Shown here piece after piece: positions 18,219 to 26,613 of a stretch of 64,000 nt of DNA; within the stretch, counting starts at the first letter, position 1, and every line of letters starts with the position of its first letter. Origin of the DNA: Muribaculaceae bacterium. Lineage in GTDB: Bacteria > Bacillota > Clostridia > Lachnospirales > Lachnospiraceae. The notes beneath the pieces were generated by a model. The model worked only from the letters and a program-made list of their open reading frames with translations. It was not told the origin of the DNA and did not search any database. The stretch lies in NCBI GenBank assembly GCA_023666425.1, contig JAMPCA010000001.1, positions 972,886 to 1,036,885 on the forward strand, given 5' to 3'. The position numbers and the translations under genes were made by a program.

Positions 18219-18350
18219 GTCATACGTCTGCTTCGCAAACATATGACTTTTACTGTCGTACGCTTGCTTCGCAAGCATATGACTTTTTCCCAACATGCTT
18301 TCGAAGAAAGCATGTCGCCTTGTCGTACGTTTGCTTTGCAAACATACGAC
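18219..18350. repeat. Cluster of four short palindromes between tRNA genes
   Basis: Three related 29-base units at 18219-18247, 18255-18283 and 18322-18350 each begin GTCRTACG, have a TGCTTYGCA centre and end CATAYGAC. A fourth, different palindrome (ACATGCTTTCG, closing with AAAGCATGT) lies at 18293-18315. Substitutions in one arm are often matched in the other. They fill the 149-base spacer between tRNA-His and tRNA-Arg and would form hairpins in the precursor transcript. Confidence 0.75.
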
Positions 18351-18354
18351 ATTA

Positions 18355-18428
<74 letters not shown>

Positions 18429-18485
18429 CTATGTTCCATCTGCCAAAAGACGCCTCAGGGAATCAGTCCGGCTGTCCAGACCAAA

Positions 18486-18556
18486 AGCGGGTGATGGGAA
18501 TCGAACCCACGTATCCAGCTTGGAAGGCTGGTGTTCTACCATTGAACTACACCCGC
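18486..18556 (-). tRNA. tRNA-Gly (UCC)
   Basis: Anticodon arm CCAGC-CTTCCAA-GCTGG gives anticodon TCC. Acceptor GCGGGTG/CACCCGC closes fully. Confidence 0.95.
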
Positions 18557-18564
18557 ATACAAGA

Positions 18565-18639
18565 TCGGGGTGACAGGATTCGAACCTGCGACCCCCTGGT
18601 CCCAAACCAGGTACTCTAGCCAAACTGAGCCACACCCCG
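18565..18639 (-). tRNA. tRNA-Pro (UGG)
   Basis: Anticodon arm CCTGG-TTTGGGA-CCAGG gives anticodon TGG. Acceptor CGGGGTG/CACCCCG closes fully. First gene of the operon Pro-Gly-Arg-His-Gln-Lys. Confidence 0.95.
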
Positions 18640-18680
18640 AGGCTATGAAATTACGTCCTCTCGTTCGTGACGCAGATATT

Positions 18681-18709
18681 ATTATATTATAGCCATTCCT
18701 GCTTGTCAA
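18681..18709 (-). promoter_or_regulatory. Promoter of the six-tRNA operon
   Basis: Perfect TTGACA (18709-18704), 17-base spacer and perfect TATAAT (18686-18681), about 40 bases ahead of tRNA-Pro. Confidence 0.85.
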
Positions 18710-18766
18710 CTCTTTTTTTATAATTTTACGGAATGCAATTTAATGGAACACACCACCTGATTATGA

Positions 18767-19693
18767 TTATTTCGACATCAATTTTTCCAGTAGCTCCTCC
18801 GGGCTGTCCGCCGAAATTCCGTTTTTGTCCCCGCAGCCTGTATAGTTCGCATGAAAGGTCACATTTCCCTCATGGTCAAATTTTACGGCAAAGCGGAGAT
18901 ATTTCAGACTCCCCTCGTAATTTTTTTCCACATCTTTCATCTTATGAACCGCGTCATCGACCTTTTCCAGCCGCTGATTCAACTCCTCTTTTTCCTCTTC
19001 GGACAACAGCTCCATGTGATTCAGCGTTTCCAGATCATTCAGCATTTCAATTGGTATCAACACATTAAATTTTGTGCCAAACTTCCAAAGATCTGAATAT
19101 TTGTCCAGGGCATAAACATCAAAGCTTGTGTCGTGTTCAGCATCTGAATAATATTGCTGGAGAGTAGATATCAGGCAACATTTTCCTTCTACCGGATTTA
19201 TAGTAGGTATCCCGCTCGGCTCATTATCATCAAAGCATCTTCGACGATACCAGTCCAGTCTAATGTCAACATACTCTGCAACCCATTGTTCTTGTTCTTT
19301 GCTTGCCCATTCGCATTCAATGCACTTCTTCTGAGCCTCCATCATCTTTACATAAGTCTCCGGTTCATCCATTAAGATTATATCATCTCTTAATAACAGG
19401 TCCCGATTACGTTCATATTCACGCCGATCCCGTGCTTCCTCTTCAAAAACTTCTCTTGCGCTGGTAATCCCGGCTTTTTTTACTGTCCCATCGTTTTGCG
19501 CATTTTTTAATTTCAATCGCGCCTGCCCGGATATGTTTAATATGGTGTCTACCGTATTGCTCGTATCTTTTTCCTTGATCCCGGAAACTTTAACGCCAGC
19601 ATCTTTTGTATTGCAGACAAACATATTATCCTGCACGGATATATTCTTTTGATACGGCAAATCTATTTTTACACTGTTGGACATATTATTCAT
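18767..19693 (-). CDS. Hypothetical protein coupled to BlaR1-like gene
   Basis: Protein of 308 residues, not recognised. It has no signal peptide or membrane helix, is highly charged, and has a coiled-coil-like segment (EEEKEELNQRLEKVDDAVHKM) and an N-terminal block (VEKI-like IDLPYQKNISVQDN) that resembles structural or regulatory proteins of unknown function. Its ATG overlaps the stop of the upstream BlaR1-like gene (ATGAATAA) with GAGG six bases upstream, so translation is coupled. It may be the effector or an accessory of the BlaI/BlaR1 circuit, but nothing in the sequence shows what it does. Confidence 0.7.
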   Translation of the reverse strand: MNNMSNSVKIDLPYQKNISVQDNMFVCNTKDAGVKVSGIKEKDTSNTVDTILNISGQARLKLKNAQNDGTVKKAGITSAREVFEEEARDRREYERNRDLLLRDDIILMDEPETYVKMMEAQKKCIECEWASKEQEQWVAEYVDIRLDWYRRRCFDDNEPSGIPTINPVEGKCCLISTLQQYYSDAEHDTSFDVYALDKYSDLWKFGTKFNVLIPIEMLNDLETLNHMELLSEEEKEELNQRLEKVDDAVHKMKDVEKNYEGSLKYLRFAVKFDHEGNVTFHANYTGCGDKNGISADSPEELLEKLMSK

Positions 19694-21026
19694 CTTCGTC
19701 CTCCCACTCCCATAAATAATCCGAATACTCCGGTAAAAAATCAATGTATCCCGCTTTTCCCATTTCCCGGATGACGGCTCTGATATCTGTCGGGTCTTTA
19801 TAATATTTGTTCAGAATCTCATCGGGAACAGTAAGCTTATTTCCGTTAATCGTAATCTGCAGAACGTCATGTTCATCAAACCCTGCGCTGATTACGATTG
19901 TATGATCGCTGGTCATCGTAAAGCTTCCTATAACCGTCTTACCGTCCTCGCTGTATACCGGAATGATATGGCTATTTCCATAGAAATCTTCCCTGCGCAG
20001 ATATCCCAGACCTCCGTCTTGTATTTCGCAGGCGATCAGCTCCGCCTCATACCCCGGGAATGTCGGCCCATAGGTCTCGCCGGATTCATTGACCGGATAC
20101 CCGTTTTGCTTAACCCATTCTATACTGACAGCTGTATTCTGCGTCGCGATATCTGCCGCACTCAGGCAGTTTTTAGATGCCAGAGCGAAAAATAAAAGGG
20201 CTGTAAAAGCCGCTATTCCCATTTTGGCACCTTTTTTCAGCGGCTTTCGCGATAAAATCATATGAATCCGTTTTTGAATCCCTTTCTGACTTCCCGTTAT
20301 ATTGGTCACAAACATCACTCCTTTCCCCGTTGCACAATTTACCAGTGTCCTGCAGTACTCCTTTTTCTGTTGTATGGAATAAGAAAAAACAGTTTTTTCA
20401 TCACAGCCTGCTTCCATATCCAGACAAACAAAATGCCATGCGATCCATAACAGCGGGTGAAACCAGTATACACACAACAGCATTGCAGCAAACAGCTTGA
20501 CCAGATGATCCCTTCGGCGAATATGGCATTGCTCATGCGCAATCACATAGCCCCTTGCCTGCACGTCCATGTGCGCCGGAAGATAAATCCGCGGCGAAAA
20601 AAGTCCAAAAACAAAAGCGGTATCAATCGTTTTGCATTCATACACATTTGGGAAAATACAGACCGCATCTTTAAGAGCTGTTTTTAGAAAATGCAGGCGC
20701 AACAAGAGTATTCCAAACAAAGACAGCACTCCTGTCAGCCATATCACCGTTAAAGCCTTCTCATGGCTCACAATATGCGACAGGGCAGGGCGCAGGGAAA
20801 AACCGCTGCTGAGTAAATACACGGGCTGCATAGCGGCTGCGTTTGTATTTTTTTCAGAAAATGGATATATCCAGCTGATTCCCGGCGTCAGCAGGCGGAA
20901 GGCAACAATCATCCACAGCCGGTAAGCACACACACTTGATTTTCTTACTACCCACATGCGCACAAGCAACACCAGTAAAACGCACACGCCTGCATCCATA
21001 CTCATCAGGATCAGCTTTTGCAGCAT
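19686..21026 (-). CDS. BlaR1-type M56 family sensor metallopeptidase
   Basis: Membrane zinc protease of 446 residues of the M56 (BlaR1/MecR1) family. Four hydrophobic segments lie in the first 300 residues. The catalytic HExxH is visible as VIAHEQCHIRRRDHL near residue 165, on the cytoplasmic side. In characterised systems the protease cleaves the partner repressor when an external domain senses a ligand. The extracytoplasmic C-terminal part here (about 150 residues) is not a penicillin-binding domain: the beta-lactamase-type SxxK/KTG motifs are absent. The signal is therefore probably not a beta-lactam. It lies directly after its BlaI-like repressor gene. Confidence 0.9.
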   Translation of the reverse strand: MLQKLILMSMDAGVCVLLVLLVRMWVVRKSSVCAYRLWMIVAFRLLTPGISWIYPFSEKNTNAAAMQPVYLLSSGFSLRPALSHIVSHEKALTVIWLTGVLSLFGILLLRLHFLKTALKDAVCIFPNVYECKTIDTAFVFGLFSPRIYLPAHMDVQARGYVIAHEQCHIRRRDHLVKLFAAMLLCVYWFHPLLWIAWHFVCLDMEAGCDEKTVFSYSIQQKKEYCRTLVNCATGKGVMFVTNITGSQKGIQKRIHMILSRKPLKKGAKMGIAAFTALLFFALASKNCLSAADIATQNTAVSIEWVKQNGYPVNESGETYGPTFPGYEAELIACEIQDGGLGYLRREDFYGNSHIIPVYSEDGKTVIGSFTMTSDHTIVISAGFDEHDVLQITINGNKLTVPDEILNKYYKDPTDIRAVIREMGKAGYIDFLPEYSDYLWEWEDEDE

Positions 21027-21038
21027 AAGTATTTCCTC

Positions 21039-21401
21039 TCATTCCGTATAGTTATCAATAATACGCCGAAGTTCCTCTGCCTCTTCCTCCGTAAGCCGGT
21101 CCCGTGCATCGAAAAAGGCTGTCAGAAAGCTTGGCAGGGAACCTGAAAATGTCCGTTCAATAATCTGCGCTGACTCATTTCTGAGAACCGCCTCCTGCGT
21201 GACCAGTGCACGGACAATGGTATTTTCATTACAAGCGTATCCCTTTTCACATAATCGGCGAAGCTGCGTGTAAGTGGTAGATTTCTTCCAGCCAAATTTT
21301 TCCTCACAGATGGCCACCAGCTCGCTGGATTTCCTGCCTTCGGTTTCCCATAGAATCCGAAGCAGCTTTAGTTCACTGTTACAGGGAGTCGGTCGCTTCA
21401 C
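21039..21401 (-). CDS. BlaI/MecI-family transcriptional repressor
   Basis: Winged-helix repressor of 120 residues: SELKLLRILWETEGRKSSELVAICEEKFGWKKSTTYTQLRRLCEKGY is the DNA-binding domain, followed by the dimerisation part ending FDARDRLTEEEAEELRRIIDNYTE. Proteins of this family repress their own operon and are inactivated by the adjacent M56 protease. Start chosen at GTG 21401, which has AGAGGAGGTG at ideal spacing; an upstream start 12 codons earlier has no ribosome site. Confidence 0.92.
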   Translation of the reverse strand: MKRPTPCNSELKLLRILWETEGRKSSELVAICEEKFGWKKSTTYTQLRRLCEKGYACNENTIVRALVTQEAVLRNESAQIIERTFSGSLPSFLTAFFDARDRLTEEEAEELRRIIDNYTE

Positions 21402-21421
21402 TGAATTCACCTCCTCTTTAT

Positions 21422-21472
21422 TACAATTGTAGACCACAGTTATAGTTTACAACAGTAAACCACTCTTGTCAA
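21422..21472 (-). promoter_or_regulatory. Promoter and operator of the BlaI/BlaR1 operon
   Basis: TTGACA (21472-21467), 17-base spacer, TAAACT (21449-21444). The palindrome GTTTAC-TGTT-GTAAAC (21460-21445) covers the space up to the -10 box, and a second palindrome TACAATTGTA lies at 21422-21431. Position and form fit autorepression by the BlaI-like protein. Confidence 0.7.
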
Positions 21473-21507
21473 CATATCCAGGAAAAAATTTCCAGCAAAA
21501 ATTTCCA

Positions 21508-21527
21508 GGGCGGCCTCTATGCCGCCC
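21508..21527 (-). terminator. Terminator after the RdgB gene
   Basis: Stem GGGCGGC/GCCGCCC with a six-base loop, followed on the minus strand by TGGAAATTTTTGC. Confidence 0.7.
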
Positions 21528-21542
21528 CTACAGATACTGCCC

Positions 21543-22136
21543 CTACAGATACTGCCCCAGACACTCCCGCATAGCCCGCAGCGCCTTCCCCCGGTGGCTG
21601 ACCGCATTCTTCTGCTCACGCGGGAGCGCCGCTGAGGAGCAGCCGTACTCCTCCAGATAGAAAATCGGATCGTAGCCAAAGCCGTTTGCCCCCTGCGGCT
21701 CCCAGCCGATATATCCCTCCATCGTCTCCCGAACCACAAGCTCCTTCTTGTCCGGCAAGACTGCAGCGATCGCGCAGACAAAACGCGCTGTGCGCTCCTC
21801 CTTCGGCCGCCCCTCCAGACGGTCGATCAGATTACGGTTCTTAATCTCATAGGAAGTATCCTCCCCCATGTAGCGGGCGGAATACACCCCCGGCTCCTTC
21901 CCCAGCGCATCAATCTCCAGACCGGAATCGTCCGCCAGCACAATAGCGCCGGTGTGCGCCGCGATGGCCCGCGCCTTGATCAGGGCATTCTCCTCAAAGG
22001 TCTCTCCATCCTCGACAATATCCACAGAAATATCCGCCTCCTTCATGGAAAGAACCTCCACGTCCATTCCCTCCATAATCTCCCGGATTTCCCGTAGCTT
22101 ATCCTTATTTCCCGTCGCAAAAATAATTTGTCTCAT
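21543..22136 (-). CDS. rdgB: XTP/dITP diphosphatase (RdgB/HAM1)
   Basis: House-cleaning nucleotide pyrophosphatase of 197 residues that removes ITP, dITP and XTP from the pool. Family motifs: IIFATGNKDKLREIREIM at the N-terminus, VLADDSGLEIDALGKEPGVYSARY in the active site, EGYIGWEPQGANGFGYDPIFY and the closing SHRGKALRAM. ATG at 22136 overlaps the stop of the amidase gene (TGATG) and has GAGGAGG seven bases away. A 15-base tandem duplication (21527-21556) covers the end of the gene; the stop codon lies in the second copy. Confidence 0.97.
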   Translation of the reverse strand: MRQIIFATGNKDKLREIREIMEGMDVEVLSMKEADISVDIVEDGETFEENALIKARAIAAHTGAIVLADDSGLEIDALGKEPGVYSARYMGEDTSYEIKNRNLIDRLEGRPKEERTARFVCAIAAVLPDKKELVVRETMEGYIGWEPQGANGFGYDPIFYLEEYGCSSAALPREQKNAVSHRGKALRAMRECLGQYL

Positions 22137-23242
22137 CAATATCCCTCCTCAAATGCTTTCTGAATGGCCCTGTAGATTCCCTTTGCCGCCTTCTTTTGAT
22201 AATCTGCGCTTTTCAGCTTGTCCAGCTCCTCATAATTTGTCATAAAGCCGACCTCGATCAGCGCCACCGGCGACTCGCTGTTCTGAATAATATAGATATC
22301 GTCCCCCTTAAGAAGACCGCCGTCGCGGCTTCCCAGAGCCTCGACCATACTGTCGAGACAGATTCTGGCCAGCCTCTTGCTGGAAAACTCGGACTTGTCC
22401 GACTGGCTGTACATCACCTGCGTTCCGTGCGTCATGCTGAAATTCCCACTGGCGCTTGAATTGTTGTGGATGCTGATAAACAGATCCGCGCGGGACTTAT
22501 TGGCAAGCTGCACCCTCTGCTCCAGCGTGGGATTCGTGTCCGACGTGCGGGTGTAGTATACGCCGGTATTCCCGTCTTCCTTCTCAAAAACCGCCTTAAG
22601 CTCCAGCAGAATCGCCAGATCAATATTTTTTTCCGAGACGCCGTTCTTCACGGCTCCCGGCGCACGGCCGCCATGCCCCGCATCCACGACAACCACCTTA
22701 TCGTAAATGTCATGGGGATCTATGAAATTCAGATACAGACTTCCGTCCTCGTAGAAATCCTCCAGCTCGTACACCGCATCCAGCCCCAGCGCGATCACGC
22801 CCGTACTGCCATCCTTATAATAGGAAAGAGAGGCAATGTGGTCGCTGCTTCCCCGGATTCCATACTCCGCAAAATAATCGTCCACACCCTCCGAAAAACG
22901 CACATAGACCGTCTGCGTCAGATAGTCGTTCTCAAGCGCAAGCTGCTCCTTCGTAAGCCCCGGTGGAAGACCGACGCGAAGCTGCGCCTTTAAGTCCTCC
23001 TCCTTCACCACCGCCTCGGGAGCCATCGTCTGCATAATCTCACCGGGCAGAATTTCCTCCTGCCGCTGGTTTTCCACCGCAAGTACCTCCCTTGCGTGTA
23101 TGCCCGGGAAATAATACAGACAGCAGCATACAAACACCGTGAAAAGCCCCAGCAGCGCCGTGATGCACTTTAACACCCGGGCGTCCATCGGCAGCCATGC
23201 CTTCCCTTTCTCTATCTGTTCCTCGTAAATGCCTTGATGCAC
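22136..23242 (-). CDS. N-acetylmuramoyl-L-alanine amidase, membrane-anchored
   Basis: Cell-wall amidase of 368 residues (Amidase_3 type) that cuts the bond between muramic acid and the stem peptide using zinc. There is one N-terminal helix near residues 24-46 (KCITALLGLFTVFVCCCLYYF), then a linker domain. The catalytic domain starts VVVDAGHGGRAPGAVKNGV (zinc His), with the Glu in SEKNIDLAI, RTSDTNPTLEQRVQLAN, the second His in LFISIHNNSS and the last Glu in PVALIEVGFMTN. GTG at 23242 has AAGGAGAG at good spacing and overlaps the preceding peptidase gene by 31 bases; a later ATG at 23188 is the alternative. It resembles CwlD/CwlM-type enzymes of spore-formers, but its role here is open. Confidence 0.92.
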   Translation of the reverse strand: MHQGIYEEQIEKGKAWLPMDARVLKCITALLGLFTVFVCCCLYYFPGIHAREVLAVENQRQEEILPGEIMQTMAPEAVVKEEDLKAQLRVGLPPGLTKEQLALENDYLTQTVYVRFSEGVDDYFAEYGIRGSSDHIASLSYYKDGSTGVIALGLDAVYELEDFYEDGSLYLNFIDPHDIYDKVVVVDAGHGGRAPGAVKNGVSEKNIDLAILLELKAVFEKEDGNTGVYYTRTSDTNPTLEQRVQLANKSRADLFISIHNNSSASGNFSMTHGTQVMYSQSDKSEFSSKRLARICLDSMVEALGSRDGGLLKGDDIYIIQNSESPVALIEVGFMTNYEELDKLKSADYQKKAAKGIYRAIQKAFEEGY

Positions 23243-24918
23243 AGATTACTCTCCTTCTTTTCCTTCACGTTCACAAACTTTCTTCCGTTGTAGCTGATAT
23301 ATCCCTCGCCGTCCTCCAGATCCACCGTCGTCAGTGCATAATCTCCCGAATCATACTCAATCGCCATCGGGTGGGCAGCCCCGGGCGTGCGGACGCGCAA
23401 AAGCACCGCATACCTCTCTCCGGCGCGGACATCCTCCGGCGCATGAAAGTCAATCGTATAATAGCCCGCCTGCTTGAGTTTCCCGGACGCCACCCGCACC
23501 CGGTTCTCAAAAGAATCCTCATCGACAAAATCATGGACGATATATATATCGTACTCCGTGTCCGCGCCCGTCGCATAGAAAGCCGCCGCACGCACCGTCT
23601 CATCGCCTCTGGCCGTGAACACATTTGCCCCATAGATTTCCTCGCTGTCATACCCCATCTTGCCCACCCAGCCGCAGAGATCGCTCTGATAAATATTGTC
23701 GTAATTATTCACCGGCTCCACCCGGGTGTAGACCACATTGTGGGTGCCAATGTTCGTATCGTAGTAGGACACATAGAAAACGCCGTCCTCCCCGAACGTC
23801 TCCCCCCAGCTGTTCTGGCAGATAAAAGCGCCGTCCCCCTCAAGGGGCGTGTTAAAATTCTCACTGGGATAATTGTCGTCCCAGCCAATAATCACTACAT
23901 CATGGTTGGGTTTTTCCGTGCCGATGTAACAGTAGGCGCTTGTCTCCCTGTTATAATAGGCCGGGTTTCCGCCGGAGCTCTGTATCGTACTGTAAAGCGA
24001 GGACTGTACGCCGCCATACTGAAAAACCGCCGCTTTGATCGCCTCGTAGCTCTTTCCGTCAATGATGCGCATCTCCTGCACATGGCGAACCGCATCGAGG
24101 GAAGCATCCGTCTCTCCGTCCCCATAGGGGTCGTCCTTCTCGTAGACCGGCCCCTGCCACGCCGCCAGATACGCCATACCCATCGTATACTCGCCGCCGT
24201 CGTACTGGTTCACATGGAAGGAATTGCTCATCGTCATGTGATCCACCGAAAACAGCTCCTGCTCCTCCGGGTACAGGGAAGACTCCAGCGCGCTGGTAGC
24301 CGCAAAAGCCCAGCAGGTTCCGTAACTTCCCTGATTGCGGATGGCCGAAAGCCGCCCCTTCTCCCGCAGGTCATAGCGCGCCGGAACAATCGAGCTGTTG
24401 TCCGTATCTGCCGCCGTCACCGTATTCTCCGCAATGTCAAAGCTGTAGCTGTAATCCAGAAGTCCCGCCAGATCCTCCAGACTTACATAAAGCCCGCCGT
24501 CCAGCTCGGCAAGCCCCGAGACCAGCCGCACCGTTTCACCATTCAGCTGCGCTTCCTGCTCCCCCACGGTCATGGAGGCGGACTGATTGTGCTTTTCCAC
24601 CAAAAGATGCATCCCGTCATACACATGGACGCTGCAATTTAAGGCGTCGCGCAGCATCGCCACCGGAATCATAATTCCCCGGTCTTTGTTCATGTAAAAA
24701 TGCAGATCCTCGCTGGTGTACTCCTGGCTGTCGATGATAACCGTCAAAATGGCGGAATTCACATCGGCCGCCACAATGGGATTCCATACCGTCTGATCGA
24801 GATCCGCACCGCGGAACTCTCCCACGCCGGAGGTACCCAGTCCCAGGATTTGAAATTTAAACAGAAAAATCCCTGCCAGTATCAGGGTAAAAGCTATAAA
24901 TCGTTTCGAGTATTTCAA
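23212..24918 (-). CDS. Secreted papain-like (C1 family) cysteine peptidase
   Basis: Exported or signal-anchored protein of 568 residues, N-terminal hydrophobic segment FIAFTLILAGIFLFKFQIL. Next comes a copper-amine-oxidase-N-like region (SAILTVIIDSQEYTSEDLHF ... MIPVAMLRDALNCSVHVYDG). The papain domain has the catalytic Cys in IRNQGSYGTCWAFAATSA near residue 210, the His in NHDVVIIGWDDN, and the Asn in FICQNSWGETFGEDG. The last third (about residues 420-560) is beta-rich and matches the lectin-like domain often attached to clostridial C1 peptidases. Start is TTG, overlapping the methyltransferase stop (TTGA) with GGGAG upstream. It is translationally coupled on both sides. Confidence 0.92.
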   Translation of the reverse strand: MKYSKRFIAFTLILAGIFLFKFQILGLGTSGVGEFRGADLDQTVWNPIVAADVNSAILTVIIDSQEYTSEDLHFYMNKDRGIMIPVAMLRDALNCSVHVYDGMHLLVEKHNQSASMTVGEQEAQLNGETVRLVSGLAELDGGLYVSLEDLAGLLDYSYSFDIAENTVTAADTDNSSIVPARYDLREKGRLSAIRNQGSYGTCWAFAATSALESSLYPEEQELFSVDHMTMSNSFHVNQYDGGEYTMGMAYLAAWQGPVYEKDDPYGDGETDASLDAVRHVQEMRIIDGKSYEAIKAAVFQYGGVQSSLYSTIQSSGGNPAYYNRETSAYCYIGTEKPNHDVVIIGWDDNYPSENFNTPLEGDGAFICQNSWGETFGEDGVFYVSYYDTNIGTHNVVYTRVEPVNNYDNIYQSDLCGWVGKMGYDSEEIYGANVFTARGDETVRAAAFYATGADTEYDIYIVHDFVDEDSFENRVRVASGKLKQAGYYTIDFHAPEDVRAGERYAVLLRVRTPGAAHPMAIEYDSGDYALTTVDLEDGEGYISYNGRKFVNVKEKKESNLCIKAFTRNR

Positions 24919-26087
24919 TGCTGTCCATCTCCCGCAGGCTTATTTCCGCGCTTCGGCGGCTTCGGCCCCATAAACTGATAAAAATAGGTCTTGATCATGC
25001 CATTGTACAGCTTGCGGTTTTTATCGGCTCTCCTTCCGATATAGCGCTCCGCCTCCTCATAGCCCGTGATCATGTAAAGCGACCAGCTGTCAAGCCTCGC
25101 GTAAGCCTCCCCAATCTCTCTGTACAGCCCCGGCAGGCTCTTTTTATCCTCCATCCGCTCCCCATATGGCGGATTTGTAATCACAAAACCATACTTTTTG
25201 GGGTGGCGCAACTCTGCCACGGAACGCTGCTGCAGATGGATCATATGCTCCACCCCGGCGCGCTTCGCATTCTCCCTCGCCGCACGCACCACCTCCGCAT
25301 CAATATCGTAGCCCTGAATGTCCACGGAGCCCCCGGGTTCGACGAGCTCCTGCGCCTCCTCCAACGCCTCATTCCAGAGCGGTCTGTCCACAAGGCCTGT
25401 CCAGTGCTCCGCGGTAAATTTCCGGTTCATTCCCGGCGCTATGTTCGCGGCCATCATCGCCGCCTCAATGAGAAAGGTGCCGCTGCCGCAAAACGGGTCT
25501 ACCAGAATCCGGTCCCGCTTCCACGGCGTCAGAAGAATCAGAGCCGCCGCAAGGGTCTCCGTGAGCGGCGCACGGCTGGACAAAAGCCGGTAGCCCCGCT
25601 TGTGCAGAGAATCCCCCGAGCTGTCAATCGTCACCATCACCTCATCCTTTAATATAAAGATGCGAACCGGATAGTCCGCCCCCTCCTCCGGAAACCATTC
25701 CAGATGGTAGGATTCTTTCAGCCGCTCCACCATCGCCTTCTTCGCGATGGACTGAATGTCGGAGGGGCTGAACAGCCGGCTTTTGATGGAGGAGGCTTTT
25801 GTCACCCAGAAACGCCCGTCCTTTGGAATGTACTCCTCCCACGGCAGCGCCTTAATCCCCTCAAAAAGTTCGTCGAAAGTGGTCGCGGCAAAGCGTCCCA
25901 CCAAAAGCAGCACCCTCTCTGCGCTGCGCAGAAACACATTCGCCCGGCAGATGGCCTCTGCATCTCCCGCGAAGGTCACACGGCCATCCTCCACCCGGGT
26001 AATCTCATACCCAAGATCATATATCTCCCGTTTTGTCACAGCCTCCAGCCCAAAATGGCAGGGCGCCACAAGCTCAAATGTTTTCAT
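24915..26087 (-). CDS. THUMP-domain class I rRNA guanine-N2 methyltransferase (RlmL/YpsC-like)
   Basis: RNA methyltransferase of 390 residues. It has an N-terminal ferredoxin-like/THUMP region (MKTFELVAPCHFGLEAVTKREIYDLGY and the VFLRSAERVLLLVGRF stretch). The Rossmann SAM-binding domain has ILVDPFCGSGTFLIEAAMMA near residue 190 and the catalytic FVITNPPYGER (N-P-P-Y) near 305. The family methylates guanine N2 in 23S rRNA, as RlmL N-terminal halves and YpsC do; the exact base here is inferred. It heads the four-gene chain with peptidase, amidase and RdgB. Confidence 0.92.
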   Translation of the reverse strand: MKTFELVAPCHFGLEAVTKREIYDLGYEITRVEDGRVTFAGDAEAICRANVFLRSAERVLLLVGRFAATTFDELFEGIKALPWEEYIPKDGRFWVTKASSIKSRLFSPSDIQSIAKKAMVERLKESYHLEWFPEEGADYPVRIFILKDEVMVTIDSSGDSLHKRGYRLLSSRAPLTETLAAALILLTPWKRDRILVDPFCGSGTFLIEAAMMAANIAPGMNRKFTAEHWTGLVDRPLWNEALEEAQELVEPGGSVDIQGYDIDAEVVRAARENAKRAGVEHMIHLQQRSVAELRHPKKYGFVITNPPYGERMEDKKSLPGLYREIGEAYARLDSWSLYMITGYEEAERYIGRRADKNRKLYNGMIKTYFYQFMGPKPPKRGNKPAGDGQH

Positions 26088-26159
26088 ATCCCACCTGCAA
26101 TTCTTTTATCGTCAGTCTCTATCATTGTTACACATTTGCGCCATTTTTGAAATAGTTTT

Positions 26160-26453
26160 TTAAACTTTTTTCATCGCCTCATAGCCGCCCACCACGGTTG
26201 CCACCGAATAGCCCTGCCGCCCCAGCGTGCGGGCAAGCTGCATGCTTCCCCCGCCGTGCTCGCAGTAGAGCACCAGCCTGCGGTTTCTGGGCAGGCGGAC
26301 GCGTCCCTGCTCGATTTCATCATAGCGGTAATTCACCGCCCCCGGCCAGTGCCCGGCGCGAAAATCCTTCCGGTCGCGGATATCAATGAGCAGCCCCCGG
26401 CTGTTCTTTAGCGTCTGATCCAGCTCCGCTGCATACACCAGATCGAAATCCAT
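26160..26453 (-). CDS. Rhodanese-like sulfurtransferase domain protein
   Basis: Single-domain rhodanese of 97 residues. LLIDIRDRKDFRAGHWPGAVNYRYDE is the first signature, and the active-site loop is LVLYCEHGGGSMQLAR, with a Cys at the catalytic position. Such proteins carry persulfide sulfur or act as simple phosphatase-like domains. The partner is unknown; no sulfur-metabolism genes are adjacent. Confidence 0.9.
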   Translation of the reverse strand: MDFDLVYAAELDQTLKNSRGLLIDIRDRKDFRAGHWPGAVNYRYDEIEQGRVRLPRNRRLVLYCEHGGGSMQLARTLGRQGYSVATVVGGYEAMKKV

Positions 26454-26515
26454 AAGATTTCCCCCCTTCGATATTCTACATGATAAGGAACGAAGCTTCC
26501 TGAAAAATAAGAAAA

Positions 26516-26544
26516 CAGATTACAAAAAAGATTTCTGTAATCTG
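26516..26544 (-). terminator. Terminator after the Asn-Ala-Ser repeat gene
   Basis: Nine-base-pair stem CAGATTACA/TGTAATCTG, followed on the minus strand by TTTTCTTATTTTT. Confidence 0.8.
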
Positions 26545-26613
26545 CTTTCTATTATTGTATGCGGTTTTTCCTGAGCTGTTCATTTCTCCCATGCACAGCG
26601 CAAAGCAGGCTCC

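Noticed and set aside
18219..18350. CRISPR-like array
   Set aside because: The units are palindromic with almost no spacers, only three match, and no cas genes are present.
23197..24642. Long plus-strand open frame (481 codons)
   Set aside because: It is antisense to the papain-like peptidase gene with complete catalytic motifs.
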